A stretch of DNA of 64,000 bases from Vibrio xiamenensis (GCF_900100015.1 NZ_FNDD01000027.1:17769-81768); one strand, 5' to 3'. Shown: positions 26,395 through 35,605, numbered from the stretch's first letter. Program-made: numbers and translations. The notes: generated by a model from the sequence alone, not told the origin.

Positions 26395-27455
26395 TAATCT
26401 AACCCTAATGTATGGATATCTATCTGTGCTTGCTTAAAATCGTCCATACGACCAATATCTAACCAATATTCATGGATTGGGAACATGAGCACTTTCTGGC
26501 GCTCTTCCATGTGGCTCTCAAGCAAAGTAGGCATATCTATCTTCTGATTTTTTTCTACCGAATGAATAATACGTGGTGACAGTACATAAATACCTGCATT
26601 TACGAAAAATCGTTGTATTGGTTTTTCTACCATACTTGTTATGCGGTTCCCATCACCATTGATGACTCCATATGGTATTTGATAATCATATTCACGAACA
26701 CACATCGTTGCATCTGCATCATTTTCTAAGTGAAAACTAAGAAGACGCTGAAAATCTACCTTTGTTAACACGTCCCCGTTTATCATAATTAATGGTAGAT
26801 CTCTTGGCATATCTTCAGGTAACAATCCCAGGGCACCTCCAGTACCCAGTGGCATCTCTTCATGTACATACGATATGCTAACGCCTAAATCACTACCATC
26901 ACCAAAATGTTGGTGAATTTGCTCTGGCATATAATGTGTCGAAATATAAAAATCGCTAAAACCAGCCTTGATAAAACTTCTGATTACTGTCTCTAAAATA
27001 GGTTTATCACCTATTTTTAACATAGGTTTTGGACAGTTATCTGTTAACGGTCTCAGTCTAGTTCCAAACCCGCCAGCCATGATAAATACTGGGTTTCTAT
27101 ACTTTTCTTTACTTAGTGCGCTATGCAGCGTTTCCAAACCGACAACTTGTCCATCGCGATTTAACAATGGAACCGATAGTATCTGCTTTTGATCCATTAG
27201 TCTTACAAGTTGTTCTTTAGATGTATATTGCAAGGCCGTGATCGGATTTAAGTTCATAACTTTGGCAACAGAATCGGTAAGCAGCAGATCATTAAGTAAG
27301 CCCCTTCTAATATCACCATCTGTAACCATTCCGAGTAATTTTTGGTTGTGATCAACAACGACAGCAACACGTAAAGCTTCACTGTTAATAATTTCTAACG
27401 CTTGTTTGATTGTACTGGTTTCGGAAATCAGCGTTTTTTGCCAACAATGACTCAT
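26394..27455 (-). CDS. ptmE: CBS-domain sugar-phosphate nucleotidyltransferase, PtmE-like
   Basis: 353 residues with two parts: a tandem CBS pair (1 to about 115, VVVDHNQKLLGMVTDGDIRRG) and a nucleotidyltransferase domain with the signature FIMAGGFGTRLRPLTDNCPKPM near 125-146. In Campylobacter jejuni PtmE is reported to act as a guanylyltransferase feeding a GDP-sugar route to legionaminic acid. This homologue therefore suggests, but does not prove, a GDP- rather than UDP-linked pathway. The CBS pair probably binds a regulatory nucleotide. It ends at the start of the oxidoreductase gene. Confidence 0.82.
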   Translation of the reverse strand: MSHCWQKTLISETSTIKQALEIINSEALRVAVVVDHNQKLLGMVTDGDIRRGLLNDLLLTDSVAKVMNLNPITALQYTSKEQLVRLMDQKQILSVPLLNRDGQVVGLETLHSALSKEKYRNPVFIMAGGFGTRLRPLTDNCPKPMLKIGDKPILETVIRSFIKAGFSDFYISTHYMPEQIHQHFGDGSDLGVSISYVHEEMPLGTGGALGLLPEDMPRDLPLIMINGDVLTKVDFQRLLSFHLENDADATMCVREYDYQIPYGVINGDGNRITSMVEKPIQRFFVNAGIYVLSPRIIHSVEKNQKIDMPTLLESHMEERQKVLMFPIHEYWLDIGRMDDFKQAQIDIHTLGLD

Positions 27456-27471
27456 GTTATACCTTTATTTT

Positions 27472-28125
27472 CTAAGAATGTTTTTTCGTCATTACTTTAG
27501 TAGGGTAAGCAATAGAATTAGATTTTAAAGATTGTTTAAGACACACTCCTGCACCAACGACTGCGTGCTTCCCAATTGATAAGCTTTGGATCAGTGTTGC
27601 TCCGGCACCAATAAACGCACCAATATCGGTCTCTACCTGGCCACAGAGTGTCGCTCTGGGAGCTATGTGATTGTATGCTCCTATAATGCAATCGTGTTCG
27701 ATAAGAGCACCTGTATTTATGATACTATGGCTACCTACTGTAACACCCGTTTGAATAATGGACATTGGAAGGATTTGAGCCCCATTCTCTATTTTGGAAA
27801 AGGGTGACACAAAGGCATTATCTGATATAACAGTCTCAAACTGGTAACCTAACGAAAGGAAATGCTCGTTAATTTTCCTCTTCAAACCAGATCTAGGCAT
27901 CATCCCAATACCGTTAACTAAGAGAACTTTATCTTTGTCAAATGCCAGTACATCGTCATCTTTTTTTAAATGTCTAATACCTTTAAATACTGAACGTTGA
28001 TTGATATTTTCAGGACTTATAACCGCAAGAATCTCTCTCTGTTGAAAAAGTAGTATTTCAGTCAAAACGGAAGCATGGCCGCCTCCGCCTATCATTACGA
28101 TAGGAAGCTTTGGCTTATCACTCAA
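27472..28125 (-). CDS. legH: left-handed beta-helix acyltransferase (NeuD/PglD/LegH type)
   Basis: 217 residues: an N-terminal Rossmann-like part (VMIGGGGHASVLTEIL) followed by hexapeptide repeats from about residue 100 (INTGALIEHDCIIGAYNHIA and similar), the NeuD/PglD architecture. It should N-acetylate the 4-amino group made by LegC. An alternative is O-acetylation of the nonulosonic acid, as for sialate NeuD. It overlaps legI by 8 bp. Confidence 0.78.
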   Translation of the reverse strand: MSDKPKLPIVMIGGGGHASVLTEILLFQQREILAVISPENINQRSVFKGIRHLKKDDDVLAFDKDKVLLVNGIGMMPRSGLKRKINEHFLSLGYQFETVISDNAFVSPFSKIENGAQILPMSIIQTGVTVGSHSIINTGALIEHDCIIGAYNHIAPRATLCGQVETDIGAFIGAGATLIQSLSIGKHAVVGAGVCLKQSLKSNSIAYPTKVMTKKHS

Positions 28126-29191
28126 TGATTAGCTCTCCAGCTTTATAACTTTTAGTGGCTTTACGTCCGATAAAATCCCAATAAAGATATGGTGATAAAC
28201 CTGAGCCTGGGCGCTTAATCGTAAGGTTCGATTTTGTTAACTCTTCACCCTCTCTGATATCTGTTGCTGCCACTAAGCTTTTCCTTGCTACCGACTTGTT
28301 CTTTACTTCAGATACTGTTGGTGTTTTTACATTGGAACCTAATGCTATTTCGACTTGACGAATAGCTTTTATCATCGCTTCAAGCTCTTGGGGTTCAAGA
28401 GAAGCTTTATGATCAGGGCCTTCCATATTTTTATCTAATGTAAAATGCTTTTCGACTAATACTGCACCACGGGCAACTGCTGCTATTGGGATAGTTATAC
28501 CTTCGCTATGATCTGAATAACCTGAAGCTAAACCAAATGCTTGCCCAAGAGTATCCATTGCTTTCAGGTTAATTTCTTCTACTGGTGCCGGATATTCAGT
28601 CGTGCAATGAAGTATTGTGACTTTTTCCCTGAGCGCTTTCTGACCAGAGTCTGATGCATATGCCTCTTGAAAAGATTGCATGGAAGGTTCTTTTTCTTCA
28701 TCTGCCGTATAGCCATAGGCAATCACACCTAATGCAGTTTCAATCTCAGAAAGAGTCGCCATTCCGGTTGAAACAATAAGGTCACATCCAGTTCGTGCGT
28801 GAGCAAGCACAAGTGGGGCGTTGGTTAACTCACCTGAAGGCAACTTTAGTCTAGTTAGACCTAAGTCATTGACTAAAAATGCTAGGCTTTCCAAGTCGAA
28901 AGCTGTCGATAAAAACTCGATCCCCAAAGAATTACAATATTCAATGAGCTTGTGATGAACCTCAAATGAAAGCTCTAGACGACTTAACATTGCCAACTGA
29001 GACTCTTGTTTTTGAGTGTTGGTTACTTGATAGTCAGCTTGTTTCGCCTCTTCTGTTACTAAATTTTTAGCTTTAAAAGTCTGGAACTTAACAATATCCG
29101 CTCCAGCCTTATGGGCTACATCAACCAAAGCAAAAGCTAACTTTTCTTGACCATTATGGTTCACACCTGCTTCGGCAATAATTAAAGTCAT
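28118..29191 (-). CDS. legI: N,N'-diacetyllegionaminic acid synthase (NeuB family)
   Basis: Condenses phosphoenolpyruvate with a 6-deoxy-HexNAc to the nine-carbon legionaminic acid. The 357 residues contain the NeuB TIM barrel (IAEAGVNHNG start, KFQTFKAKNLVTEE, STGMATLSEIE, HCTTEYPAP, GYSDHSEGITIPIAAVARGA, EKHFTLD) and a C-terminal SAF/antifreeze-like domain (about 295-357, ARKSLVAATDIREGEEL). The preceding LegB/LegC/LegG genes point to legionaminic rather than neuraminic acid. Confidence 0.9.
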   Translation of the reverse strand: MTLIIAEAGVNHNGQEKLAFALVDVAHKAGADIVKFQTFKAKNLVTEEAKQADYQVTNTQKQESQLAMLSRLELSFEVHHKLIEYCNSLGIEFLSTAFDLESLAFLVNDLGLTRLKLPSGELTNAPLVLAHARTGCDLIVSTGMATLSEIETALGVIAYGYTADEEKEPSMQSFQEAYASDSGQKALREKVTILHCTTEYPAPVEEINLKAMDTLGQAFGLASGYSDHSEGITIPIAAVARGAVLVEKHFTLDKNMEGPDHKASLEPQELEAMIKAIRQVEIALGSNVKTPTVSEVKNKSVARKSLVAATDIREGEELTKSNLTIKRPGSGLSPYLYWDFIGRKATKSYKAGELIIE

Positions 29192-29216
29192 TATTGTCTC
29201 ACTCTACTTTCTTATT

Positions 29217-30392
29217 TCAATCAGGTTCAATATTTACGTCAAAGAATGATTTACAAGGTTCAAAATGTAACCCTTTAATCATCTCAATGATTTGCTTGCT
29301 GCTATCCCCTTGCCCGTATGGGTTAACAATAGTTTCACCCACTGCTTTGTAGTCACGACTAACTGCTGAATCTATTGCTTTTTTAATGGATTCTTTCGTA
29401 GCATCGGCATTAAGAACACTTTTAGCCGCTAAACGCCCTTTTTGTCGAGAACCAATGTTTACGGTAGGAACATCGAACGCCGGAACTTCGATGATACCGC
29501 TAGAAGAATTACCAATCACAGCCACTGCATGTTTTACTGAGCTTAAATAACGAACTTGGCCAAGAGACGGGATTGCTAACACACGCTTAGGTTGACTCGC
29601 AGCATATGCTTCTAGCATAGGGATGATGCGTCGACCGCCATCATCGGCATTAGGGTAGGTCAATATAATTTGATAGTTAGGATACTCATCCAATGCATCT
29701 AATAATGCTTGAAAACTTTTCTCAGGAGATTCATTTCCCAGCGTCACTGGATGATAAGTTACAACAAAATAGGAGCCAGATAGCTCAAAGCCCAAAGAAT
29801 CCTGTAGTTCAGAAACAGTCATAAAAGTGGCTCGGTTTAAATGCTCTAAACCAATCGCACCAATATTTTTTACTCGTTCTGGCGATTCACCCAGTTGAAT
29901 AACTCTATTTCGATATTCATCCGTTGACGTGCCGTGTAAATAACTTAGCTTGGTAATGGCATGACGGATAGCATCATCGTAAGCGCCTTCTGTTATCTCG
30001 CCACCATGCAAATGAATTATTGGGATGCGGAGTATCATAGCCGTCTGTGCAGCAGCAAGAGCTTCGAAACGATCCCCAAGAATAATAAGAACATCTGGTG
30101 CCAACCGTGACAACGCATCTGTAAAGCCCAGCACACCCAGTCCCATGCTTTTCGCTGTACCTACAGCTGAATTCGAAGATAACAAAATCTCAATTTTTTC
30201 ATCAATATTGAAGCCATCTTTTTCAATCTGTTTGTAAGTATCACCAAACTCTGGGGAAAGATGCATGCCAGAAACCAGCAATTGAAGCGTTAAGTCAGGA
30301 GCACTTTGTATGTCCTTTAAAAGCCAAAACAAAAGACCATATTCAGCTCTGGTTCCAGTAAAGACCGCAACCTTTTTATTTATCTGCGTCAT
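29217..30392 (-). CDS. legG: hydrolysing 2-epimerase (NeuC family, LegG)
   Basis: Hydrolyses a nucleotide-linked di-N-acetylbacillosamine with inversion at C2, releasing the 2,4-diacetamido-6-deoxymannose used by LegI. The 391 residues follow NeuC: VFTGTRAEYGLLFWLL at the N-terminus, LHGGEITEGAYDDAIRHA, YHPVTLG, and NSSSGIIEVPAFDVPTVNIG near the C-terminus. A NeuC-type hydrolysing epimerase argues against a pseudaminic acid pathway, which uses the unrelated PseG. Whether the substrate is UDP- or GDP-linked is not readable here. Confidence 0.88.
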   Translation of the reverse strand: MTQINKKVAVFTGTRAEYGLLFWLLKDIQSAPDLTLQLLVSGMHLSPEFGDTYKQIEKDGFNIDEKIEILLSSNSAVGTAKSMGLGVLGFTDALSRLAPDVLIILGDRFEALAAAQTAMILRIPIIHLHGGEITEGAYDDAIRHAITKLSYLHGTSTDEYRNRVIQLGESPERVKNIGAIGLEHLNRATFMTVSELQDSLGFELSGSYFVVTYHPVTLGNESPEKSFQALLDALDEYPNYQIILTYPNADDGGRRIIPMLEAYAASQPKRVLAIPSLGQVRYLSSVKHAVAVIGNSSSGIIEVPAFDVPTVNIGSRQKGRLAAKSVLNADATKESIKKAIDSAVSRDYKAVGETIVNPYGQGDSSKQIIEMIKGLHFEPCKSFFDVNIEPD

Positions 30393-30408
30393 GCCCGTAT
30401 AAACCTAC

Positions 30409-31560
30409 TTAACTTTCAATTTTAACTGGCGTACTTGGAAGATTTATCAGGTGCGCCTCAATAAATTCCGAGTATGTAAGTTCACCGCGTATTGCATTTT
30501 GAAACATTGGTAACCTATGCATAAGCTTCCAAATTGGTCGAGTCATAATTCCAGAACTGTTTGTATCTGCAAGAACCTCTTCTCGACTTTCTTTACTTGG
30601 ACAAATGATCGCATTCAACCAATAGTTTGACTGGGCATAGTCTGGTTCAGTGATAAACTTGAAATCAGTTCCTTTGAAGAAATTACCATAGCATTCTGCA
30701 AGCCGTCTTTTTTGATTTAGATATGTTTCAAGCACTTCCATTTGAGCACAACCTAGTGCCGCATTTAGATTCGGCATTCGGTAGTTAAAACCAGGCTCAT
30801 CATGGAAAAATTCGTAAGGATGAGGAACCTTAGCTGTTGTTGTCACATGTTTGGTTCGCAATCCTAGCTCTTGAGTCTTACATAAAACCATACCACCACC
30901 ACCAGTAGTAATGATCTTATTACCATTGAAACTCATTGCACCAAAGTCACCAATTGTCCCAGTATGTTTACCTTTGTAAAAGGAGCCTAAACTCTCTGCA
31001 GCATCCTCTACTAAAGCAATATTCCATTTTCGACAAACTGCAACCAATTCATCAAGTTCTACTGGATGCCCAAATGTGTGCATAGGAACCACTGCTTTAA
31101 TTTGCTTACCTGTTTTTTTATGAAAACACCCTGTCTCAGCTAGCTCTGCGTTCTCAATTAAAAATTCATCCACTGCTCTAGGACAAAGCCCCAGACTCAC
31201 AGGAGACACATCCAAAAATATCGGCTCAGCACCCATATGATAAAGGGCGTTGCAGGTAGCAACGAATGTTAGTGCTTGTGTGATAACAAGGTCGCCCTGC
31301 TTAACACCTGCCATATATAAAGCAGCATGTAATGCAGCTGTACCATTCACTGTCGCTACTGCTTTAACGGCCCCAGTAAATGTCTCGATTTTTCTTTCAA
31401 AATCATCAACAAACTTCCCAACGCTAGAGACAAAAGTACTTTCAATAGTTTCCGCTACGTAGGCCTGCTCGTTGCCGCTAAATGTAGGTGCATGCAACGG
31501 AATGAACTCGTTAGTCTTATAGGTATCTCTCACAAATTCAACAATAGATGTCGCTTTCAT
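30409..31560 (-). CDS. legC: LegC-type PLP aminotransferase
   Basis: A DegT/DnrJ/EryC1/StrS sugar aminotransferase that aminates the 4-keto-6-deoxy intermediate made by LegB. The 383 residues show LHAPTFSGNEQAYVAETI, ATVNGTAALHAAL, FVATCNALYHMGAEPIFLDV, EDAAESLGS and SFNGNKIITTGGGG, where the Lys of SFNGNK should hold PLP. The C-terminal half is complete. It lies between legB and legG, the usual order in legionaminate clusters. Confidence 0.9.
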   Translation of the reverse strand: MKATSIVEFVRDTYKTNEFIPLHAPTFSGNEQAYVAETIESTFVSSVGKFVDDFERKIETFTGAVKAVATVNGTAALHAALYMAGVKQGDLVITQALTFVATCNALYHMGAEPIFLDVSPVSLGLCPRAVDEFLIENAELAETGCFHKKTGKQIKAVVPMHTFGHPVELDELVAVCRKWNIALVEDAAESLGSFYKGKHTGTIGDFGAMSFNGNKIITTGGGGMVLCKTQELGLRTKHVTTTAKVPHPYEFFHDEPGFNYRMPNLNAALGCAQMEVLETYLNQKRRLAECYGNFFKGTDFKFITEPDYAQSNYWLNAIICPSKESREEVLADTNSSGIMTRPIWKLMHRLPMFQNAIRGELTYSEFIEAHLINLPSTPVKIES

Positions 31561-31572
31561 TACAAACTCCGC

Positions 31573-32763
31573 TTACATCTTACTATCAAGGTATTTACCA
31601 GTTTCTTTATGACCAAAGTCAGGGATCATGGTAAAGAATAACTTCACAATTTGCTCCTTAGTCCAAACTCGCTGGCTTTTCATTGATGAAATACTGTCTT
31701 CAAATAAAGTGAGTAACTCTCGATCATAAAAAGGTTCGTTTTTAATGATGCCCAAATTTTCAAATTGAGACATATTCAGTTGTTCTTTGTCTGTAAAAAA
31801 CTCTTCAAAATCTTTCTCACCAGTCGTATCACTCGCAGTAAACAAACATGGCCATTTCCCTTGCTCTGGAAGTGTCTTCGCTAATTGACGAGCTTCCTCT
31901 TCTGTCTCACATAGATGAGGTTCGTAACCGAGCTGTTCTAAATACTTGACCGCAATATCAGCGAATGAAATAAGGTGAAGCGCTTCACTTAATTTAGGGA
32001 AGAAAATATCTCGATTTTCACCGAAGATACAAGACATTAGGCATAGTTCACCAGACTCTTGAGGTGTAACAAAATAACGTTTGATATCATTTGGAGCGAC
32101 AATTGGTTGACGCTTTTGAATACGTTGATTAAATCCATGTAGTAACGAACCATCGGAAAAGGCTACATTAGCAAAGCGGGCTGTAGAAATCGTTATCTGT
32201 TCACTTTTACGCATTAAAAACATTTCCATAATACGCTTAGATGCACCCATCATATTGACTGGATTTGCAGCCTTATCTGTAGACACACAAAAATATTTTT
32301 TAGAACCTGCGTTTATTGATTGTTGGATCGTTTTTTCTGTATTAAACACATTTACGTCAATCATACGCATCAACGTAAATGGATCCTTCTCACTGCGAAC
32401 ATGTTTTAAAGCAGAAAGATTTAAAACATAATCAAATTGTCCATCAGCTTTAATAAAAGCATCATATTCTATCGAGCCAATATCCAGAGCAAAAGTTTGA
32501 AAGTCACCATCAATGTATCCGAAAGAACTTCGAATATCACGAACCAGTTCAACCATATTGTTTTCACTGATATCAACCACATGTAGCTTTTTAGGATTTC
32601 TCTTAAAAATTTCTTTGGTCACAGCCTGACCAATCGAACCTGCACCACCTAAAACGAGAAACTTCGAATTCGATACAATTTTTTCCAGTTCGCTATTATG
32701 TACATCAATATCTCGCTCAAATAATGCTTGAGTTCGACCTATTAATGGTAAGACGTTATTCAT
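31573..32763 (-). CDS. legB: LegB-type nucleotide-HexNAc 4,6-dehydratase
   Basis: First enzyme of the legionaminic acid pathway, forming the 4-keto-6-deoxy sugar. The 396 residues are an SDR with an N-terminal extension, FLVLGGAGSIGQAVTKEIFKR for NAD(P) (about 35-55), SALKHVRSEKDP, and STDKAANPVNMMGASKRIMEM, where Met replaces the SDR Tyr as in FlaA1/PglF/LegB. The extra C-terminal ~70 residues (SQFENLG to the end) are typical of LegB. It is the first gene of the O-antigen operon, about 55 bp downstream of the ops element. Confidence 0.88.
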   Translation of the reverse strand: MNNVLPLIGRTQALFERDIDVHNSELEKIVSNSKFLVLGGAGSIGQAVTKEIFKRNPKKLHVVDISENNMVELVRDIRSSFGYIDGDFQTFALDIGSIEYDAFIKADGQFDYVLNLSALKHVRSEKDPFTLMRMIDVNVFNTEKTIQQSINAGSKKYFCVSTDKAANPVNMMGASKRIMEMFLMRKSEQITISTARFANVAFSDGSLLHGFNQRIQKRQPIVAPNDIKRYFVTPQESGELCLMSCIFGENRDIFFPKLSEALHLISFADIAVKYLEQLGYEPHLCETEEEARQLAKTLPEQGKWPCLFTASDTTGEKDFEEFFTDKEQLNMSQFENLGIIKNEPFYDRELLTLFEDSISSMKSQRVWTKEQIVKLFFTMIPDFGHKETGKYLDSKM

Positions 32764-32817
32764 TTATAATATCCTTGCGCTTTATGTGTGTTCTGCAAAT
32801 GACTAAAAACATTACGA

Positions 32818-32854
32818 CACGCTACCGCCCTTGGGTAAAGCTCCCAAAATGCTC
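32818..32854 (-). promoter_or_regulatory. JUMPstart sequence with ops element (RfaH recruitment site)
   Basis: On the minus strand the stretch ends in GGCGGTAGCGTG (plus strand 32818-32829), which contains the ops core GGCGGTAGC, and the preceding GAGCATTTTGGGAGCTTTAC aligns well with the rest of the 39-bp JUMPstart consensus. It lies 55 bp before legB, in the untranslated leader of the leftward operon. Known ops elements pause RNA polymerase and load RfaH, which allows readthrough of long surface-polysaccharide operons. Confidence 0.88.
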
Positions 32855-32971
32855 TTTTCGCCTAGTGGCGACGTATAAAATCCGCTAAAATTCTATCTTA
32901 AAACACTAGTCATGGCGAATAGTTAGCGCCATGTTATAGTTGCCTCAGATCTAATAACTCAAAGGAATAGT

Positions 32972-33913
32972 ATGATTATCGTCACCGGTGGTGCTGGCAT
33001 GATTGGCAGCAATATTGTTAAGGCTCTTAACGATAAAGGTATCAAAGACATTCTCGTAGTTGACCACCTAAAAAATGGAAGAAAGTTCCAAAACTTGGTG
33101 GACCTAGATATTACTGACTACATGGATCGCGACGACTTCCTTGCCCAGATTATGGCTGGCGATGACTTTGGTCCGATCGAAGCCGTGTTTCACGAAGGTG
33201 CCTGCTCTGCTACGACTGAGTGGGATGGTAAGTATATGATGCTCAACAACTATGAGTATTCTAAAGAGTTGCTACATTATTGTTTAGAACGTGAAATTCC
33301 ATTCTTGTACGCCTCATCCGCCGCAACTTATGGCGAAACCGATACCTTTATCGAAGAAAAAGAATACGAAGGTGCTCTAAACGTTTACGGTTACTCAAAA
33401 CAACAGTTCGATAACTATGTACGCCGTATCTGGGAAGATGCCAAGGCACATGGTGAAACCTTGTCGCAAATCACTGGGTTTCGTTATTTCAACGTTTATG
33501 GCCCAAGAGAGCAACATAAAGGTTCAATGGCCTCTGTCGCGTTCCACCTAAACAATCAAATGAATGCGGGCGAGAATCCCAAGCTGTTTTCTGGTAGTGA
33601 ACATTTTAAACGTGATTTCGTCTATGTGGGTGACGTAGCAGCTGTAAATCTGTGGTTTATGGAAAATGCAAAGTCTGGCATTTTCAACTTGGGTACTGGT
33701 AATGCTGAGTCGTTTAATGAAATAGCAAAAGCAGTGATCAAACATCATGGTAAAGGACAAGTCGAAACCATTCCATTCCCAGAACACCTTAAAGGCGCTT
33801 ACCAAGAATATACCCAAGCAGATTTAACCAAACTAAGAACTGCTGGCTGCAACCATACGTTTAAAACCGTTGCGGAAGGCGTAGCAGAATACATGGCAAC
33901 GATAAATAAGTAA
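32972..33913 (+). CDS. hldD: ADP-L-glycero-D-manno-heptose 6-epimerase
   Basis: Makes the heptose donor for the inner LPS core. The 313 residues show GGAGMIGSNIVKAL for NADP binding, GACSATTEWDGKYMM, SAATYGE, and YGYSKQQFD with the catalytic Tyr/Lys pair, all as in E. coli HldD (RfaD/GmhD). A GGAAT ribosome-binding site lies before ATG 32972. In Vibrio this gene (gmhD) borders the O/K-antigen locus, and here it starts the rightward lipid A/core block and diverges from legB. Confidence 0.96.
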   Translation: MIIVTGGAGMIGSNIVKALNDKGIKDILVVDHLKNGRKFQNLVDLDITDYMDRDDFLAQIMAGDDFGPIEAVFHEGACSATTEWDGKYMMLNNYEYSKELLHYCLEREIPFLYASSAATYGETDTFIEEKEYEGALNVYGYSKQQFDNYVRRIWEDAKAHGETLSQITGFRYFNVYGPREQHKGSMASVAFHLNNQMNAGENPKLFSGSEHFKRDFVYVGDVAAVNLWFMENAKSGIFNLGTGNAESFNEIAKAVIKHHGKGQVETIPFPEHLKGAYQEYTQADLTKLRTAGCNHTFKTVAEGVAEYMATINK

Positions 33914-34217
33914 TCTTATTAATTCTTAATAACGAGTCATGATTGATAACTAAAATCCGGTTAAATTATACAAAAGTGTTGGGGTTAAACATTATGTATT
34001 TTGTTCAACGTCTTACCTGTTAATACATAGAAACTATCTCAAATAGTGTAATGTTTGCAGCACAAATGATTCACCCAGTTTTGATACAACTTGTTATCTG
34101 TTACAAGAGGCGGAATCAGATCTGGCCACGATCCAAACTCGACGTTGAGAAGGTTTCATACATCAGTCGTTACCCCAACTAATTTTATAAGAACTTTTAA
34201 TAGCTTGGAGTTTTATT
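33914..34217. other. 304-bp gap between hldD and ugd
   Basis: No gene is supported. It holds a short inverted repeat TATGTATT / AATACATA (around 33994-34028) and a far-spaced pair GTTGGGGT / ACCCCAAC near 33978 and 34173 that could pair in a leader transcript. A promoter for ugd is expected here but no convincing -35/-10 pair was found, and no ops core is present. Confidence 0.4.
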
Positions 34218-35384
34218 TTGAAAATAGCAGTTGCAGGAACCGGTTACGTTGGCCTATCCAACGCGATGCTGTTAGCTCAGCATCACGAAGTTGTGGCCGT
34301 GGATATCATCGAAGAAAAAGTGTCGATGCTAAATCAAGGTCAATCACCGATTGTCGACAAAGAGATCGAAGATTTTCTTGCTAACAAATCTCTCAACTTC
34401 ACTGCGACTCTAGATAAGCAGCAGGCTTATAAAGACGCAGAGTTTGTTATCATCGCCACGCCAACCGATTATGACGTTCAAACCAACTACTTTAATACGT
34501 CTTCCGTTGAAGCTGTCATCAAAGAAGTGATGGAAATTAACCCACACGCAACTATGGTAATTAAATCTACCATTCCTGTGGGCTACACAGAGAACATTAA
34601 GAAGCAGTTGAACTGCGACAACATCATCTTCTCACCTGAATTCCTGCGCGAAGGTAAAGCGTTATACGATAACCTGCACCCTTCTCGTATCATTGTTGGT
34701 GAACAATCAGACCGCGCACGTAAATTTGCTGATCTATTAGTTGAAGGGGCGATTAAAGAGGACATCAAAGTTCTATTTACCAATTCAACAGAAGCGGAAG
34801 CAGTGAAGTTGTTCTCTAACACTTACCTAGCAATGCGTGTTGCTTATTTCAACGAACTCGATTCCTACGCAGAGATTCACGGCTTAGATAGTCGTCAAAT
34901 CATCGAAGGTGTTGGCTTAGATCCTCGCATCGGTAATCACTACAATAACCCATCATTCGGTTATGGTGGTTACTGTCTACCAAAAGATACTAAGCAGTTG
35001 CTTGCAAACTACGAGAACGTACCCAACAACATTATTGGCGCCATCGTTGATGCAAACACCACGCGTAAAGACTTTGTTGCCGAATCGATTCAGAAGCGCA
35101 ATCCAAAGATTGTTGGTATCTACCGTCTGATAATGAAGGCTGGCTCAGACAACTTCCGTGCCTCTTCTATTCAAGGCATTATGAAACGCCTAAAAGCTAA
35201 AGGTATTGAGGTTATTGTTTACGAGCCAGTATTGAAAGAGTCTGAATTCTTCAATTCTCGTGTAATTACTGACCTTAGCGCATTTAAAGCAGAAGCTGAC
35301 GTGATCGTATCCAACCGTATGACGGGTGATTTGCAAGACGTTGAAGCTAAAGTCTACACTCGCGATCTATTCGGTAGTGACTAA
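34218..35384 (+). CDS. ugd: UDP-glucose 6-dehydrogenase
   Basis: Oxidises UDP-glucose to UDP-glucuronate with two NAD, a precursor for hexuronic acids in core or O antigen. The 388 residues begin with the Rossmann motif KIAVAGTGYVGLSNAMLLA, have the STIPVGYT segment, SPEFLREGKAL, and the catalytic Cys in GYGGYCLPKDTKQL (near residue 255). The start is TTG 34218, fixed by the dinucleotide-fold motif and by a GGAG site 7 bp upstream. A strong hairpin follows the stop. Confidence 0.95.
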   Translation: MKIAVAGTGYVGLSNAMLLAQHHEVVAVDIIEEKVSMLNQGQSPIVDKEIEDFLANKSLNFTATLDKQQAYKDAEFVIIATPTDYDVQTNYFNTSSVEAVIKEVMEINPHATMVIKSTIPVGYTENIKKQLNCDNIIFSPEFLREGKALYDNLHPSRIIVGEQSDRARKFADLLVEGAIKEDIKVLFTNSTEAEAVKLFSNTYLAMRVAYFNELDSYAEIHGLDSRQIIEGVGLDPRIGNHYNNPSFGYGGYCLPKDTKQLLANYENVPNNIIGAIVDANTTRKDFVAESIQKRNPKIVGIYRLIMKAGSDNFRASSIQGIMKRLKAKGIEVIVYEPVLKESEFFNSRVITDLSAFKAEADVIVSNRMTGDLQDVEAKVYTRDLFGSD

Positions 35385-35412
35385 ACGATATTCGATTTAA
35401 TGAATGTTTAAT

Positions 35413-35455
35413 GCAAGGCAGAGTCTTTTATACTTTTATAAAGGCTCTGCCTTGC
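35413..35455 (+). terminator. hairpin terminator after ugd
   Basis: An 11-bp perfect stem GCAAGGCAGAG / CTCTGCCTTGC lies 28 bp after the ugd stop. Inner bases (TCTTTTA and TAAAGG) can extend the pairing, and the sequence CGTTTAATG follows. The T tail is short, so termination may be partial. Confidence 0.6.
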
Positions 35456-35605
35456 CGTTTAATGTCCAGATACTGTTAAGTTCTGCTCATAACACCATAT
35501 TTCCTCTTCCTTACGCTCTGTCATCCCCATATGTTCGCTGCTATACTTTGCGATTGTTATCTTTGACATTTCTAACCGCGCACTGCGCTTGATTCTTGGT
35601 ATTTT

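Noticed and set aside
28118..32763. Pseudaminic or neuraminic acid pathway instead of legionaminic
   Set aside because: A NeuC-type hydrolysing epimerase argues against Pse, and the dehydratase plus aminotransferase argue against plain Neu.
34091..34384. 97-codon frame spanning the ugd leader
   Set aside because: It overlaps ugd in another frame; the Rossmann start of Ugd is certain.
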